DNA from: Oscillospiraceae bacterium
GTDB lineage: Bacteria > Bacillota > Clostridia > Oscillospirales > Oscillospiraceae
Reading direction: 5' to 3'
Assembly: GCA_021205585.1 (NCBI GenBank)
Contig: JAJPXI010000099.1
Span: 1-8,967 of the forward strand
DNA length: 8,967 nt
The notes under the pieces were generated by a model. The model ran no database searches, had not been told where the DNA came from, and saw only the letters and a list, made by a program, of their open reading frames with translations. The position numbers and the translations under genes are program-made. The first letter of the stretch is position 1. Each line of letters opens with the position of its first letter. Shown piece after piece: positions 1 to 5,885 of this stretch.

Positions 1-1184
1 AGAACATCTGGACGTTGGACTCCAAGGGAGAACTGCTGATTACCATCATGTCCTCGCTGGCGCAGGAGGAAAGCCGCTCCATTTCGGAGAACGTCACTTG
101 GGGGCAGCGGAAACGCATGGCGGACGGGAAGGTCAGCTTTGCCTATAGCCGCTTCCTTGGGCTGGACAAGGATAAAGAGACGGGTAAGATTGTGGTGAAC
201 CCTGAACAGGCGGAAACAGTCCGGCTGATTTTCAATCTGTTCCTTGAGGGCATGACGCCGCATTCCATTGCCGTGGAGCTTACAAACAGGGGCATCAAAA
301 CGCCAGCTGGTAAAGATGTCTGGAACCAGCAGACGGTTCGCAGGATGCTTTCGAATGAGAAGTACAAGGGTGATGCCCTTCTGCAAAAAGAATTCACGGT
401 GGATTTTTTGCAGAAAAAGATGAAGAAGAACGAGGGCGAGGTGCCGCAGTATTATGTCGAGGGAAATCACGAGGCTATTATCAGCCCACAGGTTTTCGAT
501 TTGGTACAGGCGGAGCTTGCCAGACGGACGAAAGGCGGTTCACGGTACAGTGGGGTGAGCATTTTCTCGAACAAGATAAAATGCGGCGACTGTGGCAGCT
601 GGTACGGCTCCAAGGTCTGGCACTCTACGGACAGGTACCGCAAAGTCGTCTATCGCTGCAACCACAAATACGATAACGGCACAAAATGTGAAACTCCCCA
701 TGTGACCGAGGATGAGATTAAGGCGGCATTCGTATCAGCATACAACAAGCTGGTGACCGAGAAAAAAGAAATCATCGCCAATGCGGAACTTATCCGCAGG
801 ACGCTTTGTGTGACAGATTCCCTGCTGGCTGAGAAAAAACAGCTGGAGGATGAGATGTCGATTGTTGTCGAAATGACGCAGAGCATTGTAGAGGAGAACG
901 CCCGTGTCGCACAGGATCAGGAGGAATACCAGAAGCGCTATAATGCGCTGGTGGAAAGGTACGACAAATCAAAGGCGAGATACGATGAGGTGACTGCCGC
1001 CATTTCCGCAAAGGAAGCACAGGGCGAGCGGCTGAAAAATTTCATCCAGACGCTGAAAGAACAGGACGGTGCAATCCGAGAATTTGACAGCGCACTCTGG
1101 GGCAGCATGGTCGAGTACATCACGGTCGGCAAGAAGAAGGAAATCACGGTCACATTCCGCAACGGAACGGAGATACAAGCATAA
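1..1184 (+). CDS. Large serine recombinase (TndX/TnpX-like), 5' end outside window
   Basis: Site-specific DNA recombinase that would excise and integrate a mobile element through a phosphoserine link. The reading frame is already open at the window edge (first full codon at base 3), so the catalytic serine and most of the resolvase domain are missing from view. Visible in order: the end of the resolvase domain with LLITIMSSLAQEESRSIS (about bases 36-89); the 'recombinase' DNA-binding domain (about 140-520) with GIKTP and the WNQQTVRRMLSNEKYKG stretch; a zinc ribbon with Cys codons at 582, 591, 657 and 687 (CGDC, then RC and KC); and a long charged coiled coil (about 730-1060). About 390 residues are visible, against a usual 500-560. 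The gene ends just before a strong terminator. Family assignment is firm; the exact element is not known. Confidence 0.93.
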   Translation, partial: NIWTLDSKGELLITIMSSLAQEESRSISENVTWGQRKRMADGKVSFAYSRFLGLDKDKETGKIVVNPEQAETVRLIFNLFLEGMTPHSIAVELTNRGIKTPAGKDVWNQQTVRRMLSNEKYKGDALLQKEFTVDFLQKKMKKNEGEVPQYYVEGNHEAIISPQVFDLVQAELARRTKGGSRYSGVSIFSNKIKCGDCGSWYGSKVWHSTDRYRKVVYRCNHKYDNGTKCETPHVTEDEIKAAFVSAYNKLVTEKKEIIANAELIRRTLCVTDSLLAEKKQLEDEMSIVVEMTQSIVEENARVAQDQEEYQKRYNALVERYDKSKARYDEVTAAISAKEAQGERLKNFIQTLKEQDGAIREFDSALWGSMVEYITVGKKKEITVTFRNGTEIQA

Positions 1185-1205
1185 CAGAATACCAAACGCA
1201 AACGG

Positions 1206-1232
1206 CATCCGGCTTCGGTCGGATGTTTTTTT
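1206..1232 (+). terminator. Rho-independent terminator after the recombinase
   Basis: An 8-bp stem, CATCCGGC at 1206-1213 with GTCGGATG at 1218-1225 (one G-U pair), closes a UUCG tetraloop and is followed by seven Ts (1226-1232). It lies 22 bases after the recombinase stop codon and separates that gene from the small-gene group downstream. Confidence 0.9.
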
Positions 1233-1242
1233 GCTGTATGGG

Positions 1243-1271
1243 TAGAAAAGTTCGTAAAGGTGTGGTACAAT
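1243..1271 (+). promoter_or_regulatory. Possible extended -10 promoter for the small-gene group
   Basis: TACAAT at 1266-1271 is preceded by TG one base away (TGG, 1263-1265), an extended -10 arrangement. The -35 position 17 bases upstream (about 1243-1248, TAGAAA) is a poor match. It is placed well, after a terminator and about 48 bases before the next start codon. This is a pattern match only. Confidence 0.45.
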
Positions 1272-1286
1272 AAATTGCAGTAGAAG

Positions 1287-1299
1287 TACAACTTTTGTA
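1287..1299 (+). promoter_or_regulatory. Possible operator for the helix-turn-helix protein
   Basis: TACAA (1287-1291) and TTGTA (1295-1299) form a perfect inverted repeat around CTT. It lies between the candidate promoter and the start of a Cro/XRE-type gene, where an autoregulatory operator would be expected. The arms are short, so this may be chance. Confidence 0.25.
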
Positions 1300-1318
1300 A
1301 TGGCAATGAGGGAATAAA

Positions 1319-1528
1319 ATGCTGAAGAATAACGTGGAAGTCGATGTGAAGGTCAAGTGCATAGAGGAGAATGTCACCCAGGCGAAACTGGCCGAGGATA
1401 TCGGAACCTCTGCGCCTTACGTTAGTCGGCTGATTCGGAATAACGAGAGAATCGTCAACAAGACATTCCTCCAGCTGATGGAACAGCTGGGGTACGATGT
1501 GGAACTCACTTATATCAAACGGGAGTGA
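1319..1528 (+). CDS. Small Cro/XRE-type helix-turn-helix DNA-binding protein
   Basis: A 69-residue protein that is almost entirely one helix-turn-helix domain. TQAKLAEDIGTS (residues 20-31) forms the first helix and turn, and APYVSRLI (32-39) the recognition helix, as in XRE/Cro repressors. The C-terminal LMEQLGYDVELTYIKR stretch is of a kind seen in small element-borne regulators. The ATG has a GAGGGA ribosome binding site at 1308-1313, five bases away. It likely regulates its own group or the mobile element. No dimerisation or ligand domain is present. The next gene starts six bases after its stop codon, so they are probably co-transcribed. Confidence 0.8.
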   Translation: MLKNNVEVDVKVKCIEENVTQAKLAEDIGTSAPYVSRLIRNNERIVNKTFLQLMEQLGYDVELTYIKRE

Positions 1529-1534
1529 TGCGCT

Positions 1535-1756
1535 ATGGCTAACAAATACAGTCCCGATGATACGGCGTTTCTTGTGGAGAGCAACCGTTTCATACGGGAA
1601 GTGAAAATATTGAAGTTTGGCGGTGGGCTTTATACTGTCCGATTCGCTGACAGCGGTGGTGGCATTAAGGTCAGAGAGAATCGGCTGTTCGCTACCAAGG
1701 AAGATGCGGAGGCAAGTCTGAAAAAAGAAACTAAGCCACGGGCAAATTGGTCATAA
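1535..1756 (+). CDS. Small hypothetical protein, 73 residues
   Basis: I do not assign a function. The protein is soluble with no signal peptide or membrane segment. Its middle (residues about 20-55) looks like a small beta-rich fold: alternating hydrophobic residues around FGGGLYTVRF and a glycine turn SGGGIKVRENRLF, then a charged helix ATKEDAEASLKKE. The start has GGGAG overlapping the end of the previous gene, and the stop overlaps the ribosome binding site of the next gene (AAGGAG, 1755-1760), which supports a translated operon of three small genes. From memory, similar short proteins occur in Clostridia mobile elements; I cannot verify that here. Confidence 0.65.
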   Translation: MANKYSPDDTAFLVESNRFIREVKILKFGGGLYTVRFADSGGGIKVRENRLFATKEDAEASLKKETKPRANWS

Positions 1757-1769
1757 GGAGAATGTTGCA

Positions 1770-2273
1770 ATGAGTGATAATGTTAATTTTGGCAATGAAG
1801 TGATGAATGAGGCGAAAGCCGATATCACAGACAGGACAAAGAAATTGACGAGAATGTTTATAAACGTTGTCTTTGATTTCCTTGACGAGAAAGTTAAAGA
1901 CCTTCCAGAGACCATAAAACAACTGCGAAATAATCCAGAAGCAGATGAAAGAATAGCAGCATTATGGTCTGAACATCTTTCTGCAGAAGGGATGATTCCC
2001 AAAGGATATGAAGGCTTGCCTGATGAACTTCTGGTTGCCAATTTACATCAAGATGGATATTTAAGCGGCTTATCTACAGGTTATATTTTTGCTATGATGT
2101 CCTTGGTAGATAATGATGCACCAAAGGAATTAATACTCTCTGTAAGAGATGATATGCGTTCCAGCTTGATAGGCAATCATTATGATGACCGAGATGATTT
2201 TGCTGCCCAATATAAGGATGGTAAATACAGTTGGGTTGAAAAAACCGGGAGTGACAGTTCTGCTTCTGAATAA
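1770..2273 (+). CDS. Hypothetical protein, 167 residues, AT-richer than neighbours
   Basis: Not recognised. The start at 1770 is supported by AAGGAG at 1755-1760, nine bases upstream. The protein is acidic and looks mostly helical, with a charged N-terminal half (residues about 10-65, including DRTKKLTRMFINVVFDFLDEKVKDL), a central hydrophobic stretch around GYLSGLSTGYIFAMMSLVD (too short and polar to be a clear membrane segment) and an Asp-rich region NHYDDRDDFAAQY near the C-terminus. No Cys pairs, nucleotide-binding loop or known catalytic motif is visible. Base composition is visibly more AT-rich than the recombinase or hsd genes, suggesting a separate origin. It is the last gene before the element/hsdM boundary. 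Confidence 0.6.
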   Translation: MSDNVNFGNEVMNEAKADITDRTKKLTRMFINVVFDFLDEKVKDLPETIKQLRNNPEADERIAALWSEHLSAEGMIPKGYEGLPDELLVANLHQDGYLSGLSTGYIFAMMSLVDNDAPKELILSVRDDMRSSLIGNHYDDRDDFAAQYKDGKYSWVEKTGSDSSASE

Positions 2274-2307
2274 CAGTTGTGCGCAGCAGACTTAATCCGC
2301 ACATATA

Positions 2308-2383
2308 CCCCGTAACGATAAACACGGCATCGTTATGAGGGGTGTGCATTTTTGCACACGGGTGCGGGTGCATCGTTAAGGAG
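2308..2383 (+). promoter_or_regulatory. Structured leader with two hairpins and alternative pairing at the RBS
   Basis: Hairpin A: TAACGAT (2313-2319) pairs with ATCGTTA (2329-2335) around a 9-base loop, extended by CCCC (2308-2311) with GGGG (2339-2342). Hairpin B: GTGTGCA (2342-2348) pairs with TGCACAC (2353-2359) around TTTT. The 9-mer GCATCGTTA occurs at 2327-2335, inside hairpin A, and again at 2370-2378, directly against the ribosome binding site AAGGAG (2378-2383). TAACGAT could therefore pair with either copy, and pairing with the second would place a stem beside the ribosome binding site. Neither hairpin has a proper T-run, so translational control fits better than termination. The regulatory role is inferred. 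Confidence 0.5.
2327..2378 (+). repeat. Direct repeat of GCATCGTTA in the leader
   Basis: Two exact copies of GCATCGTTA, at 2327-2335 and 2370-2378, 43 bases apart. The bases that follow also resemble each other (TGAGG and AGGAG). A shorter CGTTATG recurs at 2331-2337 and 2397-2403, the second just inside the downstream reading frame. Confidence 0.6.
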
Positions 2384-2389
2384 TAACAG

Positions 2390-3583
2390 ATGGCTTCGTT
2401 ATGTTGTATCAAATTAGACACGGCAACAGACGGAGCCTGTGGCACAGGCGGGATGCTCACGGTTGCCGAATCCAGAATCCATCAGGTCGCTGCGGAGCAT
2501 GGCAAGCAGGTATCCATCCTGCTCTATGGACAGGAGAACTCTGACGAAACCTATGCCATCGCCCGCTCTGATATGCTGGTCAAGGGCGAGGGCAAGCAGG
2601 CTAACAATATTTTCTTCGGCTCCACTATCTCTAACGACGGCTTTCCCGGGCAGACGTTCGACTTTATGCTATCGAATCCCCCATTTGGAACGCCGTGGAA
2701 AACCGATTTGAAGGCATGGGGCGACATCAAGAAAGACGACATTACGGATACTCGCTTTCGTGTACAGTATCAGGGGCATGATTTTTCACTGATTCCGGAC
2801 GTCGGTGATCCGCAAATGCTGTACCTGGCCAATAAACTCAGCAAGATGAAGCAGGATACCGCTCTGGGCAGCCGAATCGTGGAGGTACATAACGGCTCCT
2901 CTCTGTTTACCGGGAAGGCCGGGCAGGGGCCGTCCAATCTGCGGCAGTATATCATCGAGCAGGACTTGCTGGAAGCGATCGTGGCGCTGCCGGAAAAGAT
3001 GTTCTATAACACGGGCATCGGCACCTATCTCTGGGTTTTGACCAATCGGAAGGAGGCCCGCCGCAAAGGAAAGGTGCAGCTGATCGACGCCACGTCGTTC
3101 AAATCACCTCTGCGAAAGAACCTGGGGGAGAAAAACTGCGAGATCACGCCGGAGGTCAGGCGCCGTATTGTCGAGCTGCTGCTCGCCTTTGATGAAGCCG
3201 ATCCCGAGTACAGCAAGGTCTTTCCCAACAGCGAGTTCGGCTATTGGGAGGTGCAGGTACTCCAGCAGCAAACAGACGCTACAGGTGCGCCGTTGTACGA
3301 CAAAAAAGGAAACCCGATCCAGGACAAGAGTGCGGGAACGGACAAAGAGCAGATACCGTTCAGCTATGAAGGCGGCATTGAGGCCTTTCTGGAGAACGAG
3401 GTTCGCCCCTATTCGCCCCATGCCTATGTGAAACCAGGCAGCGAGAAGATTGGCTATGAGCTGTCCTTCACAAAATATTTCTACCAGCCGGTGCAGCTGC
3501 GGACGCTGGAGGAGATCACCGCCGACATCCGGGCCATCGAGAGAGAGACCGATGGGATGCTGGATGAGATCCTCGGAGGGTGA
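2390..3583 (+). CDS. hsdM: Type I restriction-modification methyltransferase subunit, N-terminally truncated
   Basis: HsdM transfers a methyl group from SAM to adenine N6 at the site chosen by HsdS, and is also the scaffold for HsdR. The 397-residue frame has SAM motif I, DGACGTGGM, at residues 14-22, and catalytic motif IV, NPPF, at 96-99. The C-terminal half is typical, including FYNTGIGTYLWVLTN, GGIEAFLENEV and YELSFTKYFYQP, ending in a helical tail. In EcoKI NPPF is at 266-269, so about 170 residues are missing: the N-terminal partner-contact domain and the YTP-type motif X just before motif I. The first 13 codons do not look like HsdM and have a good ribosome binding site (AAGGAG, six bases away), so a truncated product may be made. 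It could equally be annotated as a pseudogene. The FRG gene starts five bases after the stop codon. Confidence 0.88.
   Translation: MASLCCIKLDTATDGACGTGGMLTVAESRIHQVAAEHGKQVSILLYGQENSDETYAIARSDMLVKGEGKQANNIFFGSTISNDGFPGQTFDFMLSNPPFGTPWKTDLKAWGDIKKDDITDTRFRVQYQGHDFSLIPDVGDPQMLYLANKLSKMKQDTALGSRIVEVHNGSSLFTGKAGQGPSNLRQYIIEQDLLEAIVALPEKMFYNTGIGTYLWVLTNRKEARRKGKVQLIDATSFKSPLRKNLGEKNCEITPEVRRRIVELLLAFDEADPEYSKVFPNSEFGYWEVQVLQQQTDATGAPLYDKKGNPIQDKSAGTDKEQIPFSYEGGIEAFLENEVRPYSPHAYVKPGSEKIGYELSFTKYFYQPVQLRTLEEITADIRAIERETDGMLDEILGG
2426..2431 (+). other. Probable element/hsdM junction (candidate attachment site)
   Basis: Family-like HsdM sequence begins at Asp14 (codon 2429-2431), while codons 1-13 do not resemble HsdM. 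A GA dinucleotide lies at 2429-2430, exactly at the first hsdM-like codon. TndX- and TnpX-type serine recombinases, the kind encoded upstream, are known to exchange strands at GA dinucleotides. GA is common, so the exact position is inference; that a junction lies close by is well supported. Confidence 0.4.
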
Positions 3584-4545
3584 TTGGATGAAACGTGCAG
3601 ATATTATAATTAACTCCTATGATGGTGTCGATGCTGTCATTGAGCAGCTGAACAGCTTAGCCAGAAAAAATGCTTATGTATTTCGTGGCTATGGCAAACA
3701 GGAGGAACTCCTTCCCGTTATTATCCGTGATAAGATAAAATATCAGGATGTAGAAGGCGACTTGCTGGAGAATTTTGAACGGTACGGCAGCAACTACTTT
3801 CATGCCAACACCCCTATTGATTTTATGTCTTATGCACAGCATTTTGGGCTGCCGACCAGACTGTTGGATTTTACATACAATCCGTTTATCGCACTGTCTT
3901 TTTCGCTGTGTGGTGCAAAATCGCCTGGTAAATACAAGTCAGATGAGGATAAAACCTACTACTATATTCGCTATGCCTCGATTGATGATAATTTATGTGT
4001 CCCTTCTATCCCGCTCAGCGATGATATTTATCAGATGAAATTTATTCAGACGGAGTCTTTGGCAAAAAAGGCAGTTCAATGTATTGATAGCGTAGAAGAT
4101 TTGTTTGGTGCAAATAATCTCAATCGGAATGTTACCTCTTTAACGGGTTATTCGGGTCTTGATGACAATATTGCGAATCAGCAAAAGATAAGAGATTGTG
4201 TTATCCTATTTGTTACACCGAACCAGTCGAACCAGCGGATCATTATGCAGCAGGGACTGTTTATGTTCCCCTATACGCTTGATAAATACGAGCATCACGA
4301 AATTTTAGACCGCAACACATCCGTCATCAAAATTCACAAAGACCTGCGCAATGAGCTGATTCAGTATTTGGATACATTGGGTTACAACACTTTCCGCCTG
4401 ATGCCGGATCTTACTAGCATTTGCGGTGCTGTGAAACGCAGGATCATTGACGAGCGCAAAGACAAAAGCCCAAATTTCAAGAAAAAGGGAGCATCCAATA
4501 AATGAAAATTATTAAAAACATCTCCCGGAGGGTGACGGGATGAAA
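3574..4545 (+). repeat. Near-identical 20-base junctions flanking the FRG gene
   Basis: Bases 3574-3593 and 4526-4545 match at 18 of 20 positions. Both read CGGAGGGTGA, then two variable bases (TT or CG), then GGATGAAA. Each contains a ribosome binding site, a TGA and an ATG. In the first copy the TGA ends hsdM and the ATG starts the FRG gene. In the second the ATG starts hsdS and the TGA is a relic, with the preceding CCC GGA GGG matching the hsdM end CTC GGA GGG. Confidence 0.8.
3588..4505 (+). CDS. FRG-domain protein inside the type I restriction operon
   Basis: A 305-residue protein with the FRG domain, named for its Phe-Arg-Gly motif. FRG is seen at residues 32-34 (VFRGYGKQ). The second conserved block, HFGLPTRLLDFTYNPFIALSFSL, starts at residue 85, and a third, RIIMQQGLFMF, at about 217. 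No signal peptide or membrane segment is visible, so it is cytoplasmic. The start at 3588 is chosen because it has GGAGGG at 3575-3580, seven bases upstream; the longer open frame from 3450 overlaps hsdM in another frame and its extra residues are hsdM shadow. The gene is AT-richer than hsdM. Its biochemical activity is not evident from the sequence. Its position between hsdM and hsdS suggests a role in, or coupled to, defence, possibly as an effector (inference). Confidence 0.85.
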   Translation: MKRADIIINSYDGVDAVIEQLNSLARKNAYVFRGYGKQEELLPVIIRDKIKYQDVEGDLLENFERYGSNYFHANTPIDFMSYAQHFGLPTRLLDFTYNPFIALSFSLCGAKSPGKYKSDEDKTYYYIRYASIDDNLCVPSIPLSDDIYQMKFIQTESLAKKAVQCIDSVEDLFGANNLNRNVTSLTGYSGLDDNIANQQKIRDCVILFVTPNQSNQRIIMQQGLFMFPYTLDKYEHHEILDRNTSVIKIHKDLRNELIQYLDTLGYNTFRLMPDLTSICGAVKRRIIDERKDKSPNFKKKGASNK

Positions 4546-5883
4546 ATGTATGAAACCTATAAAACATCTGATTTGCCTTGGATCAAGCGTTTTCCCTATC
4601 ACTGGAAAAACATCCGAAATGGGGCGTTATTTGACTATCATCATGATAAGGTAGGCTCTGCATTTGCAGAATATGATTTGCTATCCCTTACAACACAGGG
4701 CGTACGCCGCAAGGACATCAATGATGTAACAGGAAAAGTTCCTGCATCTTATTCTGGTTATCAGGAAGTTAAAAACGGGGACATGATTTTCTGTCTGTTC
4801 GATTTGGACTGTTCTGCTGTTTTTTCAGGTCTTTCCCATCATAGTGGAATGATTACATCTGCATATGATGTGGCTACTCCTATTATCACAAAAGTGAACC
4901 CTCGCTACATGGAATATTGGTTTCAATCAGTTTTTGCTGGACGATATTATAAAATCTTCTCAAAGTCAGTGCGGTATACAATTAACTGGGACGTGTTCAA
5001 GGCGATTAAAAGTCCCGTCCCCCCTCGCCCTGAACAGAATCAGATCGTGCGTTACCTGGACTGGAAAGTGTCGTGCATCAACCGCCTGATTCATGGCTAT
5101 CAGCGGCAGATTGAGCTACTGAAAGAGCGGCGCATGACGATCATTGACAACGCCGTGACGAAAGGCATCCATCCGGATGTCCCAATGAAGCGAATTGATG
5201 GCAACTGGATGGGAGAAATTCCAGCGCACTGGGAAATGGTTCCGGCAAAACGGTTATTCGTTGAGGGAAAAGAGCGTAAATATCCTTCGGATGAACCAGC
5301 TACTGCAAGTCAGAAATATGGAATTATTCTACAGAAAGATTTTGTGGAGCGAGAAGGTCGCCGCATTGTAATCGCTACACAGGGATTGGATAATTGGAAG
5401 CACGTCCGGCCAGATGACTTTGTCATCAGTCTAAGGAGCTTTCAGGGCGGTATTGAGAGAAGTAAAATTACAGGTTGTGTGACATGGCACTACGTTGTCT
5501 TGTTGCCACAGGAACAAGTGTGTCCTGAATATTTTCAGTGGCTCTTAAAATCGAAAAGTTATATCAAAGCGTTACAGGGTACATCGGATTTCATCAGAGA
5601 TGGTCAGGATTTAAGATTCTCAAATTTTGTAAAGGTTGACCTGCCTCAGCTTTCAATACAAGAACAAGAGGAAATCGCGGATTATATTAAAGCTGAAACA
5701 CAAGGAATTGATAATGCTATACCGCGGATTGATCAGCAAGTGTCTCTCCTCCGCGAATACCGCACCCGTCTGATCTCCGATGTGGTCACGGGGCAGATCG
5801 ACGTGCGGGATGAGGTCATCCCGGACTATACGCCGGAGACAGATACAGAAGATGAAGACGCAGCAGAAAGCGAGGTGGGCTGA
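4540..5883 (+). CDS. hsdS: Type I restriction-modification specificity subunit HsdS
   Basis: HsdS reads a two-part DNA target and positions two HsdM subunits. The 447-residue protein has the expected two-fold plan: target recognition domain 1 (about 12-158), opened by LPWIKRFPYHW; central conserved helices (about 159-208, PRPEQNQIVRYLDWKV and ELLKERRMTIIDNAVTKG); target recognition domain 2 (about 222-367), opened by WMGEIPAHWE; and C-terminal conserved helices (about 368-425, EQEEIADYI and LLREYRTRLISDVVTGQIDV). An acidic tail follows (432-447). GGAGGG at 4527-4532 precedes the ATG by seven bases. Both recognition domains are visibly AT-richer than the helices, as expected from domain exchange. 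It overlaps nothing upstream and ends two bases before hsdR. The target sequence cannot be read from the protein. Confidence 0.95.
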   Translation: MKMYETYKTSDLPWIKRFPYHWKNIRNGALFDYHHDKVGSAFAEYDLLSLTTQGVRRKDINDVTGKVPASYSGYQEVKNGDMIFCLFDLDCSAVFSGLSHHSGMITSAYDVATPIITKVNPRYMEYWFQSVFAGRYYKIFSKSVRYTINWDVFKAIKSPVPPRPEQNQIVRYLDWKVSCINRLIHGYQRQIELLKERRMTIIDNAVTKGIHPDVPMKRIDGNWMGEIPAHWEMVPAKRLFVEGKERKYPSDEPATASQKYGIILQKDFVEREGRRIVIATQGLDNWKHVRPDDFVISLRSFQGGIERSKITGCVTWHYVVLLPQEQVCPEYFQWLLKSKSYIKALQGTSDFIRDGQDLRFSNFVKVDLPQLSIQEQEEIADYIKAETQGIDNAIPRIDQQVSLLREYRTRLISDVVTGQIDVRDEVIPDYTPETDTEDEDAAESEVG

Positions 5884-5885
5884 AA

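Noticed and set aside
938..1306. 122-codon - strand frame across the recombinase end and terminator
   Set aside because: Cys/Ser-rich antisense shadow of the coiled-coil coding region that runs through a terminator stem; no ribosome binding site or domain.
2277..2310. Possible promoter before the leader (TTGTGC with CATATA or TATACC)
   Set aside because: Spacing of 19 bases or more and weak -10 matches; not good enough to call.
2313..2359. Leader hairpins as a rho-independent terminator
   Set aside because: The T-run at 2349-2353 is mainly the loop of the second hairpin rather than a tail, and no T-run follows either stem.
2322..2425. ACACGGCA at 2322-2329 and 2418-2425 as an attachment-site repeat
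   Set aside because: Only 8 bases, both copies on the same side of the supposed element end, and easily due to chance.
3450..3587. Longer open frame in front of the FRG gene
   Set aside because: It overlaps the hsdM 3' end in another frame, encodes an Arg/Pro/Cys-rich shadow sequence, and the ATG at 3588 has a proper ribosome binding site and fits the start of the FRG domain family.
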